In this document: in pieces, positions 1-5,396 of the stretch | Position numbering within the stretch: position 1 is the first letter of the stretch | Layout of the letters: the number at the start of each line of letters is the position of its first letter | From: Adhaeribacter sp. | Lineage (GTDB): Bacteria; Bacteroidota; Bacteroidia; Cytophagales; Hymenobacteraceae | Assembly (NCBI GenBank): GCA_028288395.1 | Contig: JAQBNV010000368.1 | Coordinates: forward strand, 1 to 5,396 | Length of the DNA stretch: 5,396 nucleotides | Reading direction: 5' to 3' | Made by a program: the position numbers and the translations under genes | The notes under the pieces: model-generated | What the model was told of the DNA's origin: nothing | Seen by the model: the letters and a program-made list of their open reading frames with translations, nothing else | Databases searched by the model: none

Positions 1-112
1 TCTGCGTAAATTTATGTCGGATATGAATTCGATAGAGTCTATGGAGTTCCTGAAGGACCGCATGAAAGGAACCAAAGACAACGATGAGTTCCTGATTTCG
101 ATGAATAGCTAA
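1..112 (+). CDS. rho: Transcription termination factor Rho, C-terminal end (partial)
   Basis: The reading frame is open from the window edge (first full codon at base 2) and ends at TAA 110-112, leaving 36 residues. The tail contains [18 protein letters not shown], which closely resembles the end of Rho as I remember it from E. coli (AMEFLINKLAMTKTNDDFF), and the preceding LRKFMSDMN fits the Rho helix just before it. Rho is the hexameric RNA-dependent ATPase/helicase that stops transcription of untranslated RNA. None of the catalytic parts (RNA-binding domain, Walker A and B, Q and R loops) is inside the window, so identity rests on the tail alone. A strong intrinsic terminator follows 20 bases after the stop, which fits the end of a transcription unit. 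No sign of damage is seen in the visible part. Confidence 0.85.
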   Translation, partial: LRKFMSDMNSIESMEFLKDRMKGTKDNDEFLISMNS

Positions 113-132
113 TTTAGATTTAAATAATAGTT

Positions 133-166
133 AAAGCCCGGTTGCAGCCATGCAGCCGGGCTTTTT
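133..166 (+). terminator. Intrinsic terminator of rho
   Basis: The arm AAAGCCCGG (133-141) pairs perfectly with CCGGGCTTT (156-164). Inside it a T-G wobble (142/155) and TTGC-type pairing of 143-146 with 151-154 extend the stem to 14 bp around a four-base GCCA loop (147-150). The stem runs into CTTTTTA, giving the usual U tract. The T-run is on the plus strand; the A-run upstream could make it weakly bidirectional for the facing prenyltransferase gene, but that gene ends more than 450 bases away. Confidence 0.9.
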
Positions 167-619
167 AGTTATCCGGAAGTATCTATTCGAGTGGTCTTCA
201 ATCGGGGATATTATAATATTATTAGTTCAAAGTTGCGCCTCAGGATAATAGGTTGACTTTTTATCTGGCGCGAGGCTCCAGCCTTGGGTTTGTTTTTCTT
301 CGACCTTTGGCTAATATTATTTTAAATACGCAAAGCGGCCCGAGGCTATAATGAGCTATCTAAAATATATTTGATGGTTTAGTAAGGCCTGGGCCAGCAA
401 AAAGAAGGCACGGGCCAGGACGCCCGCGCCAGAGAACGCACAAAGCAAAATTTACCACAGCGCAGCTCTAAAGTAATATGAATATTAAATTGGTATAAAA
501 GAAACTTACTTGGCTAATTAATGCTGATTCTGACCTTTTTCAATTTTAACTAATAATTGCTTTTCAAGCAGCGGAAATTGCTGGATTGTTCAGCCTCCGG
601 AAGTCTTCCGTTACGACAC
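167..619. other. Gene-free convergent intergenic region with GC-rich patches
   Basis: This stretch lies between the 3' ends of rho (+) and the prenyltransferase gene (-). No frame has both a start and a plausible length. Most of it is AT-rich, but 387-440 is about two thirds G+C and 267-289 is another GC-rich patch. CGAGGCT occurs twice (271-277 and 341-347) and GGGCCAG twice (391-397 and 412-418). Two start-less open stretches exist on the plus strand: 257-325 (hydrophobic, reading ALGLFFFDLWLILF) and 375-476 (rich in Ala, Lys and Arg). These could be chance, remnants of a decayed gene, or pieces of a dispersed intergenic repeat. A perfect 12-bp AT palindrome lies at 208-219. A small interrupted palindrome CGGAAG-T-CTTCCG (598-610) sits just past the prenyltransferase stop but has a one-base loop and no T-run, so I do not call it a terminator. 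Confidence 0.5.
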
Positions 620-1480
620 TTAATATTTAAAAATAATCATTAATATAAAAGCCAGGCTGATGGATAGAGAAGAGATTTTATTCATGCTCATAGTGTTATC
701 AAAGTTAGCTTCGGCGGGGTTATGCCTTACTTTTAAAAACCATTGGCTAAAGAAAAAAACCACGGGCGCGGTACAAGCCAGGAAGAGGAGAATATTTATT
801 TCCTGGTGGGTATTTACATAAGCTAAAACCAGCAAACCTGTACCCACGAGTAAACTAATGCCAGAGAAGAGAAAAGTACCCCGGATGCCTAGCAGCATAC
901 TAATGGTTTTATCGCCCCGGCGGGCATCTTCGGCGTGCTGGTAAACCTGGGTGAGCGGGTAAGAACCACACAGAAACAAAGAACTGACGGCGGCAAATAT
1001 TATATTTGCAGGACTTAAGATCACCTCCCTGGCAACCCCGATGCCTACCTGTACCATTAAAAAGGTAAAAGCGCCCTGAAAAAATATTACCACCAGTGTA
1101 CTTCCGATCGGGTATTTTTTGAGGCGGATCTTGTCGTAACTGTAAGCTTTGGATACCAGGAGGTAAACGGCGATACAAATGGCAAAGTACAGGTTAACAA
1201 ACAAGGCGCTGCCAATAGCCAGTACATCAAACAAGACTATCAGCCAGAAAAGATGTTTCGTAACTTTAGGCGGGTGTTTTAAACCCCCGATGCTGCTTTC
1301 GTCCCGATCAAAGTAACAGTTATATCCATTGCTGGCCGGATACACAAACCCGTGAATAATAACGAAAACCCCAATGGCCTGACTAACCGAATATTCTGAA
1401 ACCACACTCAAAGCCATCCAGAATACCGGCATCAGGTAAACCGAAAAAGGTATTCGCATTAATTTTAGCGCATCCCGCAT
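620..1480 (-). CDS. UbiA-superfamily membrane prenyltransferase
   Basis: The 286-residue product is very hydrophobic, with eight or nine likely membrane segments (about 12-30, 33-50, 76-93, 94-111, 127-147, 157-177, 204-221, 228-247, 270-284), matching UbiA-family length and topology. The first family motif appears as N54-CYF-D58-R-D60-E61 and the second as YQHAED-ARRG-DKT (E184, D185, G189, D190, T192), followed by LLG. In this family these acidic residues bind Mg2+ and the prenyl diphosphate, and the enzyme transfers the prenyl chain to an aromatic or other acceptor inside the membrane. Neither motif is canonical: the usual last Asp of NDxxDxxxD is Ser62, and the first Asp of the second motif is Gln181. 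It is therefore unlikely to be the standard UbiA or MenA; the substrate is unknown. The start is ATG 1480; Met8 is an alternative. It lies downstream of the same-strand methyltransferase with a 188-base gap. Confidence 0.85.
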   Translation of the reverse strand: MRDALKLMRIPFSVYLMPVFWMALSVVSEYSVSQAIGVFVIIHGFVYPASNGYNCYFDRDESSIGGLKHPPKVTKHLFWLIVLFDVLAIGSALFVNLYFAICIAVYLLVSKAYSYDKIRLKKYPIGSTLVVIFFQGAFTFLMVQVGIGVAREVILSPANIIFAAVSSLFLCGSYPLTQVYQHAEDARRGDKTISMLLGIRGTFLFSGISLLVGTGLLVLAYVNTHQEINILLFLACTAPVVFFFSQWFLKVRHNPAEANFDNTMSMNKISSLSISLAFILMIIFKY

Positions 1481-1658
1481 GAACAGTTATTAATTATTAA
1501 TAATTAGATATCAATGGAGTAAAATTCAAGTGTGGACTTAAATATTGAAAGGCGTAAAGAGTTAACAAGAACTATAATGATTGGCTGCCTAAGCTGCATA
1601 TAAGAAATATTTAGCATTATTAAATTTCAACCTTTTCCTACTTACTGATAACTGTTCA
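1480..1658. repeat. Spacer bounded by an 11-bp perfect inverted repeat
   Basis: TGAACAGTTAT at 1480-1490 is the exact reverse complement of ATAACTGTTCA at 1648-1658. The pair encloses nearly the whole spacer between the methyltransferase and prenyltransferase genes, a 179-base unit. The left arm touches the prenyltransferase start codon (1478-1480), and the right arm sits inside a heptamer tandem repeat. A small non-autonomous mobile element with terminal inverted repeats would look like this, but no target-site duplication is visible, so a pair of related short repeats is equally possible. The interior is AT-rich with no ORF. Confidence 0.4.
1491..1506. promoter_or_regulatory. 16-bp perfect AT palindrome upstream of the prenyltransferase start
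   Basis: TAATTATTAATAATTA reads the same on both strands. It lies 11 to 26 bases upstream of the prenyltransferase ATG, where a repressor or a leader hairpin would act. In a very AT-rich spacer such a palindrome can also arise by chance, so operator function is only a possibility. I saw no TAnnTTTG promoter box for this gene in the spacer. Confidence 0.3.
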
Positions 1659-1671
1659 CTGTTGACTGTTA
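1644..1671. repeat. Four-copy heptamer tandem repeat (ACTGnnn)
   Basis: Four successive 7-base units, ACTGATA, ACTGTTC, ACTGTTG and ACTGTTA, run head to tail. The last three share ACTGTT. The final unit contains the stop codon of the methyltransferase gene (TAA on the minus strand, 1669-1671), so the array begins at the gene's end and extends into the spacer. It resembles the short tandemly repeated heptamers known from cyanobacterial intergenic DNA (STRR sequences); any relation here is inference. Confidence 0.6.
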
Positions 1672-2451
1672 AACCGGGTAGCCAATCAGGTAAATAATTT
1701 TAAGGCCGGTTTTGTGTTTTATTTTGCCGGCCCGCCAGGTATAATTGTCAACCGGTATGTCTTTGGTGAGTTGTAACAGGTGTTGCGGGGTATATAATCG
1801 CAATATCGATACGGTGCCATCCCACATGGTGCATAACGGAATAAGCGGCACCAGGTAAGTGAAAAAGATTCGACTCCACCTAAAAGGTCGCAAAAAAGGT
1901 GTTATCACTAAAAATACCAGGGGGAAAAAAAGTAAAGCCGCTAAAATCTCGAAGTAACTTTTGCCTGCGCCTTCAAAAATACCAATAGGCACCCGCTTAC
2001 GGGCCGCATCGCCCAGAATAGAGCGGGCCATATCGGGCTGAAAATGATGAAAAGCCGAAAAAATAGTGCGGCAACCCGTTAAATCTGCCGGTACATTGGT
2101 GGCATCTACGGGTTGGGAAATATATTTGATGGCACCGCTTGTTTCCTTTTTAACTAATTCAAAAGCCGGAATATTGGGGAATTTATCGCTTAAGGTAACC
2201 GTTACTGATTGCTGCGTCTGGTTAACTAAAAGTTGTTGCAGGCCTTTAATCCCACCGCCGCCGCCCGAACATAAATCTAATATTTCGGGTTGGCTGCTCC
2301 GGGCCAGCAGTTCCTGCAGCAAGGGGACAATTGGTTCGTAAATGCCCAGTTTGCTGATGGCAAACCGCAAAAAATCCATCATATTTTGCCGCAGCAAATC
2401 CGGAAACCAGGATAAATCTTCGAACTCAAACAGGTGGTAGCGCTTCGTCAC
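1669..2451 (-). CDS. Class I SAM-dependent methyltransferase with hydrophobic insert
   Basis: The 260-residue product has a Rossmann-type SAM-binding motif at 57-67 (ILDLCSGGGGG, with D59 and a run of five glycines), an acidic end of the second strand at D89 (TLSDKFPN), and D116 (PVDAT) where the adenine-contacting residue usually lies. FSAFHHF (131-137) occupies the position of the motif IV strand. Unusually for a class I enzyme, residues 167-190 and 195-210 are strongly hydrophobic, separated by basic RPFRWSR, and are followed by WDGTVSILRLYTPQHL (210-225). This suggests membrane association and a lipophilic substrate. The enzyme should transfer a methyl group from S-adenosylmethionine; the acceptor is unknown. 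The start is GTG at 2449-2451: an in-frame TAA lies three codons upstream and no earlier start exists, though Met24 or Met25 is possible. It precedes the prenyltransferase gene on the same strand and is divergent from the PBP1A gene, 237 bases away. Confidence 0.8.
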   Translation of the reverse strand: MTKRYHLFEFEDLSWFPDLLRQNMMDFLRFAISKLGIYEPIVPLLQELLARSSQPEILDLCSGGGGGIKGLQQLLVNQTQQSVTVTLSDKFPNIPAFELVKKETSGAIKYISQPVDATNVPADLTGCRTIFSAFHHFQPDMARSILGDAARKRVPIGIFEGAGKSYFEILAALLFFPLVFLVITPFLRPFRWSRIFFTYLVPLIPLCTMWDGTVSILRLYTPQHLLQLTKDIPVDNYTWRAGKIKHKTGLKIIYLIGYPV

Positions 2452-2628
2452 AGGTGATTATAGAAAGAATATTTTTTGTTTTATTACGTTGGTTTAGGAA
2501 AATCAACACTAAAAACTTAAACTTAATATTTTATTATCCTTTAGCTGGTAATAAGATGCAGTAAAACAGGCTAATAACGGGAACTATTTTATTTAAAGGC
2601 AACTTAACCTAAAGTAAAACCCATCGAG

Positions 2629-2636
2629 TATATTTG
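2629..2636 (+). promoter_or_regulatory. Bacteroidota-type -7 box for the PBP1A gene
   Basis: TATATTTG is an exact match to the Bacteroidota primary-sigma -7 element TAnnTTTG and lies 53 bases before the PBP1A ATG. Transcription would begin near 2643, giving a leader of roughly 45 bases. A clear TTG/TTTG -33 element at the usual 19-21 base distance is not seen, so the call rests on one box and its position. Confidence 0.55.
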
Positions 2637-2647
2637 TAAAATTTTTA

Positions 2648-2669
2648 AAGAGTCGCGTAATGCGCTCTT
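2648..2669 (+). promoter_or_regulatory. Hairpin in the PBP1A leader
   Basis: AAGAG (2648-2652) and CGC (2654-2656), with one bulged T between them, pair with GCG (2662-2664) and CTCTT (2665-2669) around the loop GTAAT. The 8-bp bulged stem would fill most of the predicted 5' leader and ends 19 bases before the ATG. No T-run follows, so it is not a terminator. A role in mRNA stability or translation is possible but unproven. Confidence 0.35.
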
Positions 2670-2688
2670 ACAGGTTTAGTTTGCACGA

Positions 2689-5034
2689 ATGTCCGTAAAA
2701 GCACCAGTAAAACAAAAGACAGGGTACCGGGCCTTTATTCGGGGTATGTGGCGCGTATTTGCAGTAGGATTGGCCGCCATACTTATTTATATCTTTTGTG
2801 TTTCCACCAATTTTTTATTTCTTTTCGGCGATACACCCAGCACCGAAAAGCTAGAAAACCCCAGTACCGAACTGGCTTCGGAATTATATACCTCGGATGG
2901 TGTTCTGATAGGTAAATATTTTACCGAAAACCGCAGCCCGGTCACCTACCAGAAAATATCTCCCATGCTTATAAAGGCCTTGGTTGCCACCGAAGATATC
3001 CGGTTTTACGAGCATGCCGGAATTGACCCCAAGGCGTTGCTGTCGATCTTTTATTTTACGTTGCAGGGCGATAAGCGAGGCGGCAGTACCCTAACCCAAC
3101 AGCTGGCTAAAAATCTCTATAAAACCCGGCGCCAGGAAACCAAAGGGTTGTTGGGCTATATTCCGGTGGTGAGTACTATTATTGCCAAAACGAAAGAGTG
3201 GCTCACGGCCGTCCGGTTGGAGCGCCAATATACCAAAGAAGAAATTCTAACCATGTATTTAAACACGGTGGAGTTTGGTTCTAATGCCTTTGGGGTAAAA
3301 GTAGCAGCAAAAAAATTTTTTGATGTATCGCCCGATAGCCTTAAAACCGAAGAAGCAGCCATGCTGGTTGGGTTGGTAAATGCGCCTACCCGGTACAGCC
3401 CGCGGTTTCATCCGCAGGCCGCTTTGGCCAAACGTAATTTTGTAATCGCCAAGCTGGCTAAATATAATATTATCAGCCAAACTGAGGCGGATTCTATCAG
3501 TCGTATCCCCATTACCTTAAAATACCACGTCGAAAATCATTACGATGGGCCCGCTACTTATTTTAGGGGCGCGGTTAACGAGTTCGTAAAAGATTGGTGC
3601 GCAAAAGAAAACGAAAAAGCAGGCTACGACAAATACGATGTTTACAGCAGCGGCCTCAAAATTTATACCACTATCGATTCGCGGATGCAAGCCCTGGCCG
3701 AAGAAGCGGTAGAAGAGAAAATGCGCAGCCTGCAGGCAAAATTTTACCGCCATTGGCGCGGCAAGAATCCCTGGACCGACGAAAAGTACCAAGAGATTCC
3801 CGGTTTTATTCAGAATATTGCCAAACGGACCGAATATTACCAAAAACTGAAAAGGGTTTACGGCGACGACCAGCAGAAAATAGATGAATTGATGAATACG
3901 CCGCGCAAGATGCGGGTATTTACCTGGCAGGGAGAAAAAGACACTACCCTCAGCCCACTGGATTCGCTGCGGCATTATAAGCATTTTCTGCACGCCGGCA
4001 TGATGAGCATGGACCCACTCACGGGACAGATTAAAGCCTGGGTAGGCGGAATAAACTTTAAATATTTTAAATACGATCACGTGCGGCAGGCCCGGCGGCA
4101 GCCTGGGTCTACGTTTAAGCCATTTGTGTACTTAACCGCCATCGATAATGGTTATTCTCCCTGCGACCGCATCCGCGATCAGCGGGTAAGCATCGATTAT
4201 GTAGAGAATGGTAAGCCGATGAATTGGCAGCCCGAGAATGTAACGCGCTCGTACACCGGTATAAACATGAGCTTGCGCCAGGCTATGGCCCGTTCTGTTA
4301 ATTCCGTAACGGCCCAGCTAACTGAAAGAGTAGGCTGGGATAAAGTAGCCGATTATGCAAAGAAATTAGGCATTACTACCCCGTTAAAAGCAGTTCCTTC
4401 CATTGGTTTAGGCTCCGGGGGCGATGTGTCGGTTTACGACATGGTGGGGGCTTATGCTACTTTCGTGAATAATGGTTTCTGGAGCCAGCCGATGTTTGTA
4501 ACGCGTATTGAAGACCGGAACGGCAATGTAATTCAGAATTTTACGCCGAAGCAGAAGCGCGTGATCAGCGAAGAAACCGCTTTTTTAATGGTGCACATGC
4601 TCAAAGGGGGCATGGAAGAGCCGGGTGGCACCTCGCAGGCGTTGTGGGAATATGACCTCTGGAAAAACGGAAACCAGATTGGTGGCAAAACCGGCACTAC
4701 TTCTAATTATTCGGATGGCTGGTATATGGGCATTACCAAAGATTTAGTTTCGGGCGTTTGGGTGGGCGGTGAAGATCGGAGCATTCACTTCCGAACTTCT
4801 GATGCCGGGGAAGGTTCCAAACTTGCCTTGCCGATATTTGGGGCTTACATGGAGAAAATATACGAAGATAAAGATTTGGGTTACAAAATGGGCCCCTTTC
4901 CGAAGGCAGGTGTTAAAATCAGGAAGAGTTATATCTGTCCGACACCCCGGCCGGCACCGCCGCCACCAGTGGTAGATTCTATTAAGACGGATATGCTGCT
5001 GGAAGGATTAAATGATTTGACGCCAGAGATTTAA
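2689..5034 (+). CDS. mrcA: Penicillin-binding protein 1A: bifunctional peptidoglycan glycosyltransferase/transpeptidase
   Basis: This complete 781-residue class A PBP polymerises lipid II into glycan strands and cross-links the peptide stems in the periplasm. A short basic cytoplasmic tail and one membrane anchor (about 20-47) come first. The GT51 domain follows: EDIRFYEHAG (catalytic E102), GGSTLTQQLAKN (131-142), and KTKEWLTAVRLE (167-178, second Glu E170) then YLN. The transpeptidase domain has all three penicillin-binding motifs: S474-TF-K477 with nucleophile Ser474, S536-V-N538, and K667-T-G669. About 340-435 is a long charged linker insert, which I associate with Bacteroidota homologues. 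The tail has a proline run (751-760). Start ATG 2689 is the first possible, since an in-frame TAG lies at 2677-2679. No Shine-Dalgarno is seen. The gene has its own promoter box and ends at a strong terminator. All catalytic residues are intact. Confidence 0.97.
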   Translation: MSVKAPVKQKTGYRAFIRGMWRVFAVGLAAILIYIFCVSTNFLFLFGDTPSTEKLENPSTELASELYTSDGVLIGKYFTENRSPVTYQKISPMLIKALVATEDIRFYEHAGIDPKALLSIFYFTLQGDKRGGSTLTQQLAKNLYKTRRQETKGLLGYIPVVSTIIAKTKEWLTAVRLERQYTKEEILTMYLNTVEFGSNAFGVKVAAKKFFDVSPDSLKTEEAAMLVGLVNAPTRYSPRFHPQAALAKRNFVIAKLAKYNIISQTEADSISRIPITLKYHVENHYDGPATYFRGAVNEFVKDWCAKENEKAGYDKYDVYSSGLKIYTTIDSRMQALAEEAVEEKMRSLQAKFYRHWRGKNPWTDEKYQEIPGFIQNIAKRTEYYQKLKRVYGDDQQKIDELMNTPRKMRVFTWQGEKDTTLSPLDSLRHYKHFLHAGMMSMDPLTGQIKAWVGGINFKYFKYDHVRQARRQPGSTFKPFVYLTAIDNGYSPCDRIRDQRVSIDYVENGKPMNWQPENVTRSYTGINMSLRQAMARSVNSVTAQLTERVGWDKVADYAKKLGITTPLKAVPSIGLGSGGDVSVYDMVGAYATFVNNGFWSQPMFVTRIEDRNGNVIQNFTPKQKRVISEETAFLMVHMLKGGMEEPGGTSQALWEYDLWKNGNQIGGKTGTTSNYSDGWYMGITKDLVSGVWVGGEDRSIHFRTSDAGEGSKLALPIFGAYMEKIYEDKDLGYKMGPFPKAGVKIRKSYICPTPRPAPPPPVVDSIKTDMLLEGLNDLTPEI

Positions 5035-5072
5035 TAGATAAACCTATCCGATAAATTATTCTTTTATTTAAG

Positions 5073-5115
5073 AAGTCAGAAGCCGCCTGAAATTAGCAGG
5101 CGGCTTCTGACTTTT
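5073..5115. terminator. Intrinsic terminator between converging genes
   Basis: A perfect 17-bp stem pairs 5073-5089 (AAGTCAGAAGCCGCCTG) with 5097-5113 (CAGGCGGCTTCTGACTT) around a seven-base loop AAATTAG. On the plus strand it runs into CTTTTAATTTTT, ending the PBP1A transcript 39 bases after its stop. On the minus strand the following sequence is TTCTTAAATAAAAG, a poorer T-tract, yet the stem is strong enough to serve the facing epimerase-like gene as well. Confidence 0.92.
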
Positions 5116-5132
5116 AATTTTTAACGGGTAGT

Positions 5133-5396
5133 TTAAGCTTTTTGGGAGGCATAAAATGATTCCAAGGCTTCGTGAACCGTATTGTACTCAAAAGTAAAGC
5201 CCTTCTTCAAAACTTTATCGCCGCTTACCCGCTGGCCTTCCAGTACTACTTCACTCATTTCGCCCAGTACCATTTTTAACCCAAATGCGGGTACTTTTAA
5301 GCCCGTAAGCGGCTTGTGCAATACTTCGGCCAGGGCTTGGGTAAATTCTTTGTTGGTAACCGGGTTAGGTGCCACGGCATTAAATACACACTGGTA
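5133..5396 (-). CDS. TIGR01777/YfcH-family epimerase-like protein, C-terminal part (partial)
   Basis: The frame is open from the right window edge to TAA (5133-5135), giving 88 visible residues of a protein that is usually about 300. The visible part reads FNAVAPNPVTNKEF, then VPAFGLKMVLGEMSEVVLEGQRV and KKGFTFEYNTVHEAL. This is the typical end of the TIGR01777 (YfcH, SDR39U1-like) family including its DUF1731 C-terminal domain. The family belongs to the extended short-chain dehydrogenase fold and is predicted to bind NAD(P); its substrate is unknown. The Rossmann GxxGxxG motif and active-site residues lie outside the window. The GTG at 5373-5375 is an internal Val codon of NAVAPNP, not the start. 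The gene converges on PBP1A and shares its terminator. Confidence 0.88.
   Translation of the reverse strand, partial: YQCVFNAVAPNPVTNKEFTQALAEVLHKPLTGLKVPAFGLKMVLGEMSEVVLEGQRVSGDKVLKKGFTFEYNTVHEALESFYASQKA

Noticed and set aside
273..300. AGGCT-CC-AGCCT followed by TTTGTTTTTCTT as a second terminator
   Set aside because: A 5-bp stem with a two-base loop cannot form properly, and a strong terminator already ends rho upstream.
558..570. Small hairpin TGCTT-TTC-AAGCA as terminator of the prenyltransferase gene
   Set aside because: The stem has only 5 bp, is AT-rich, and no clean T-run follows on the minus strand.
2066..2341. A 91-codon plus-strand frame across the methyltransferase gene
   Set aside because: It is antisense to the SAM-binding region, and its proline run is just the complement of the glycine codons of motif I.
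2518..2525. TAAGTTTA on the minus strand as the methyltransferase -7 box
   Set aside because: It misses the final G of TAnnTTTG and has no -33 element at the right distance. Such near-matches are common in this AT-rich stretch.
3517..4080. A 187-codon open frame on the minus strand inside the PBP1A gene
   Set aside because: It lies wholly antisense to the intact PBP1A coding sequence, including linker and transpeptidase regions, and resembles no family I know. It is a shadow of a high-quality gene.
5133..5375. A complete small 80-residue protein starting at GTG 5373-5375
   Set aside because: The frame stays open to the window edge and the GTG falls inside the NAVAPNPVTN segment typical of the TIGR01777 family, so the gene is partial and starts outside.

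Overview
The window looks like ordinary chromosomal DNA of a Bacteroidota bacterium, most likely in the Cytophagales/Hymenobacteraceae range. This is inferred from the protein flavour (a Bacteroidota-type PBP1A with a long linker, the tail of Rho), from a Bacteroidota-type promoter box (TAnnTTTG) ahead of the PBP gene, and from the lack of Shine-Dalgarno sites before the starts. No database comparison was possible.

Layout from left to right: (1) 1-112, the last 36 codons of rho (+), closed by a strong intrinsic terminator at 133-166. (2) 167-619, about 450 bases without a credible gene between two converging genes, with GC-rich patches in an AT-rich background that look like debris or copies of an intergenic repeat. 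(3) 620-1480 (-), a UbiA-superfamily membrane prenyltransferase with unusual Asp motifs. (4) 1481-1668, a spacer bounded by an 11-bp inverted repeat (1480-1490 / 1648-1658), holding a 16-bp perfect palindrome and meeting a heptamer tandem repeat at its right end. (5) 1669-2451 (-), a class I SAM-dependent methyltransferase with a hydrophobic insert. (6) 2452-2688, a divergent promoter region. (7) 2689-5034 (+), a complete bifunctional penicillin-binding protein 1A. (8) A 17-bp-stem terminator at 5073-5115 shared by two converging genes. (9) 5133-5396 (-), the C-terminal part of a TIGR01777/YfcH-type epimerase-like protein that runs off the window.

The methyltransferase and prenyltransferase lie on the same strand in the order methyltransferase then prenyltransferase, so they may act on one lipid-like or quinone-like substrate. 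This is inference: the 188-base gap does not prove an operon. PBP1A builds and cross-links peptidoglycan and has its own promoter. rho and the epimerase-like gene are unrelated housekeeping neighbours. I found no CRISPR array, tRNA or rRNA, transposase, phage gene or defence system. The best leads are the repeat-bounded spacer, the prenyltransferase/methyltransferase pair of unknown pathway, and the GC-rich patches after rho.
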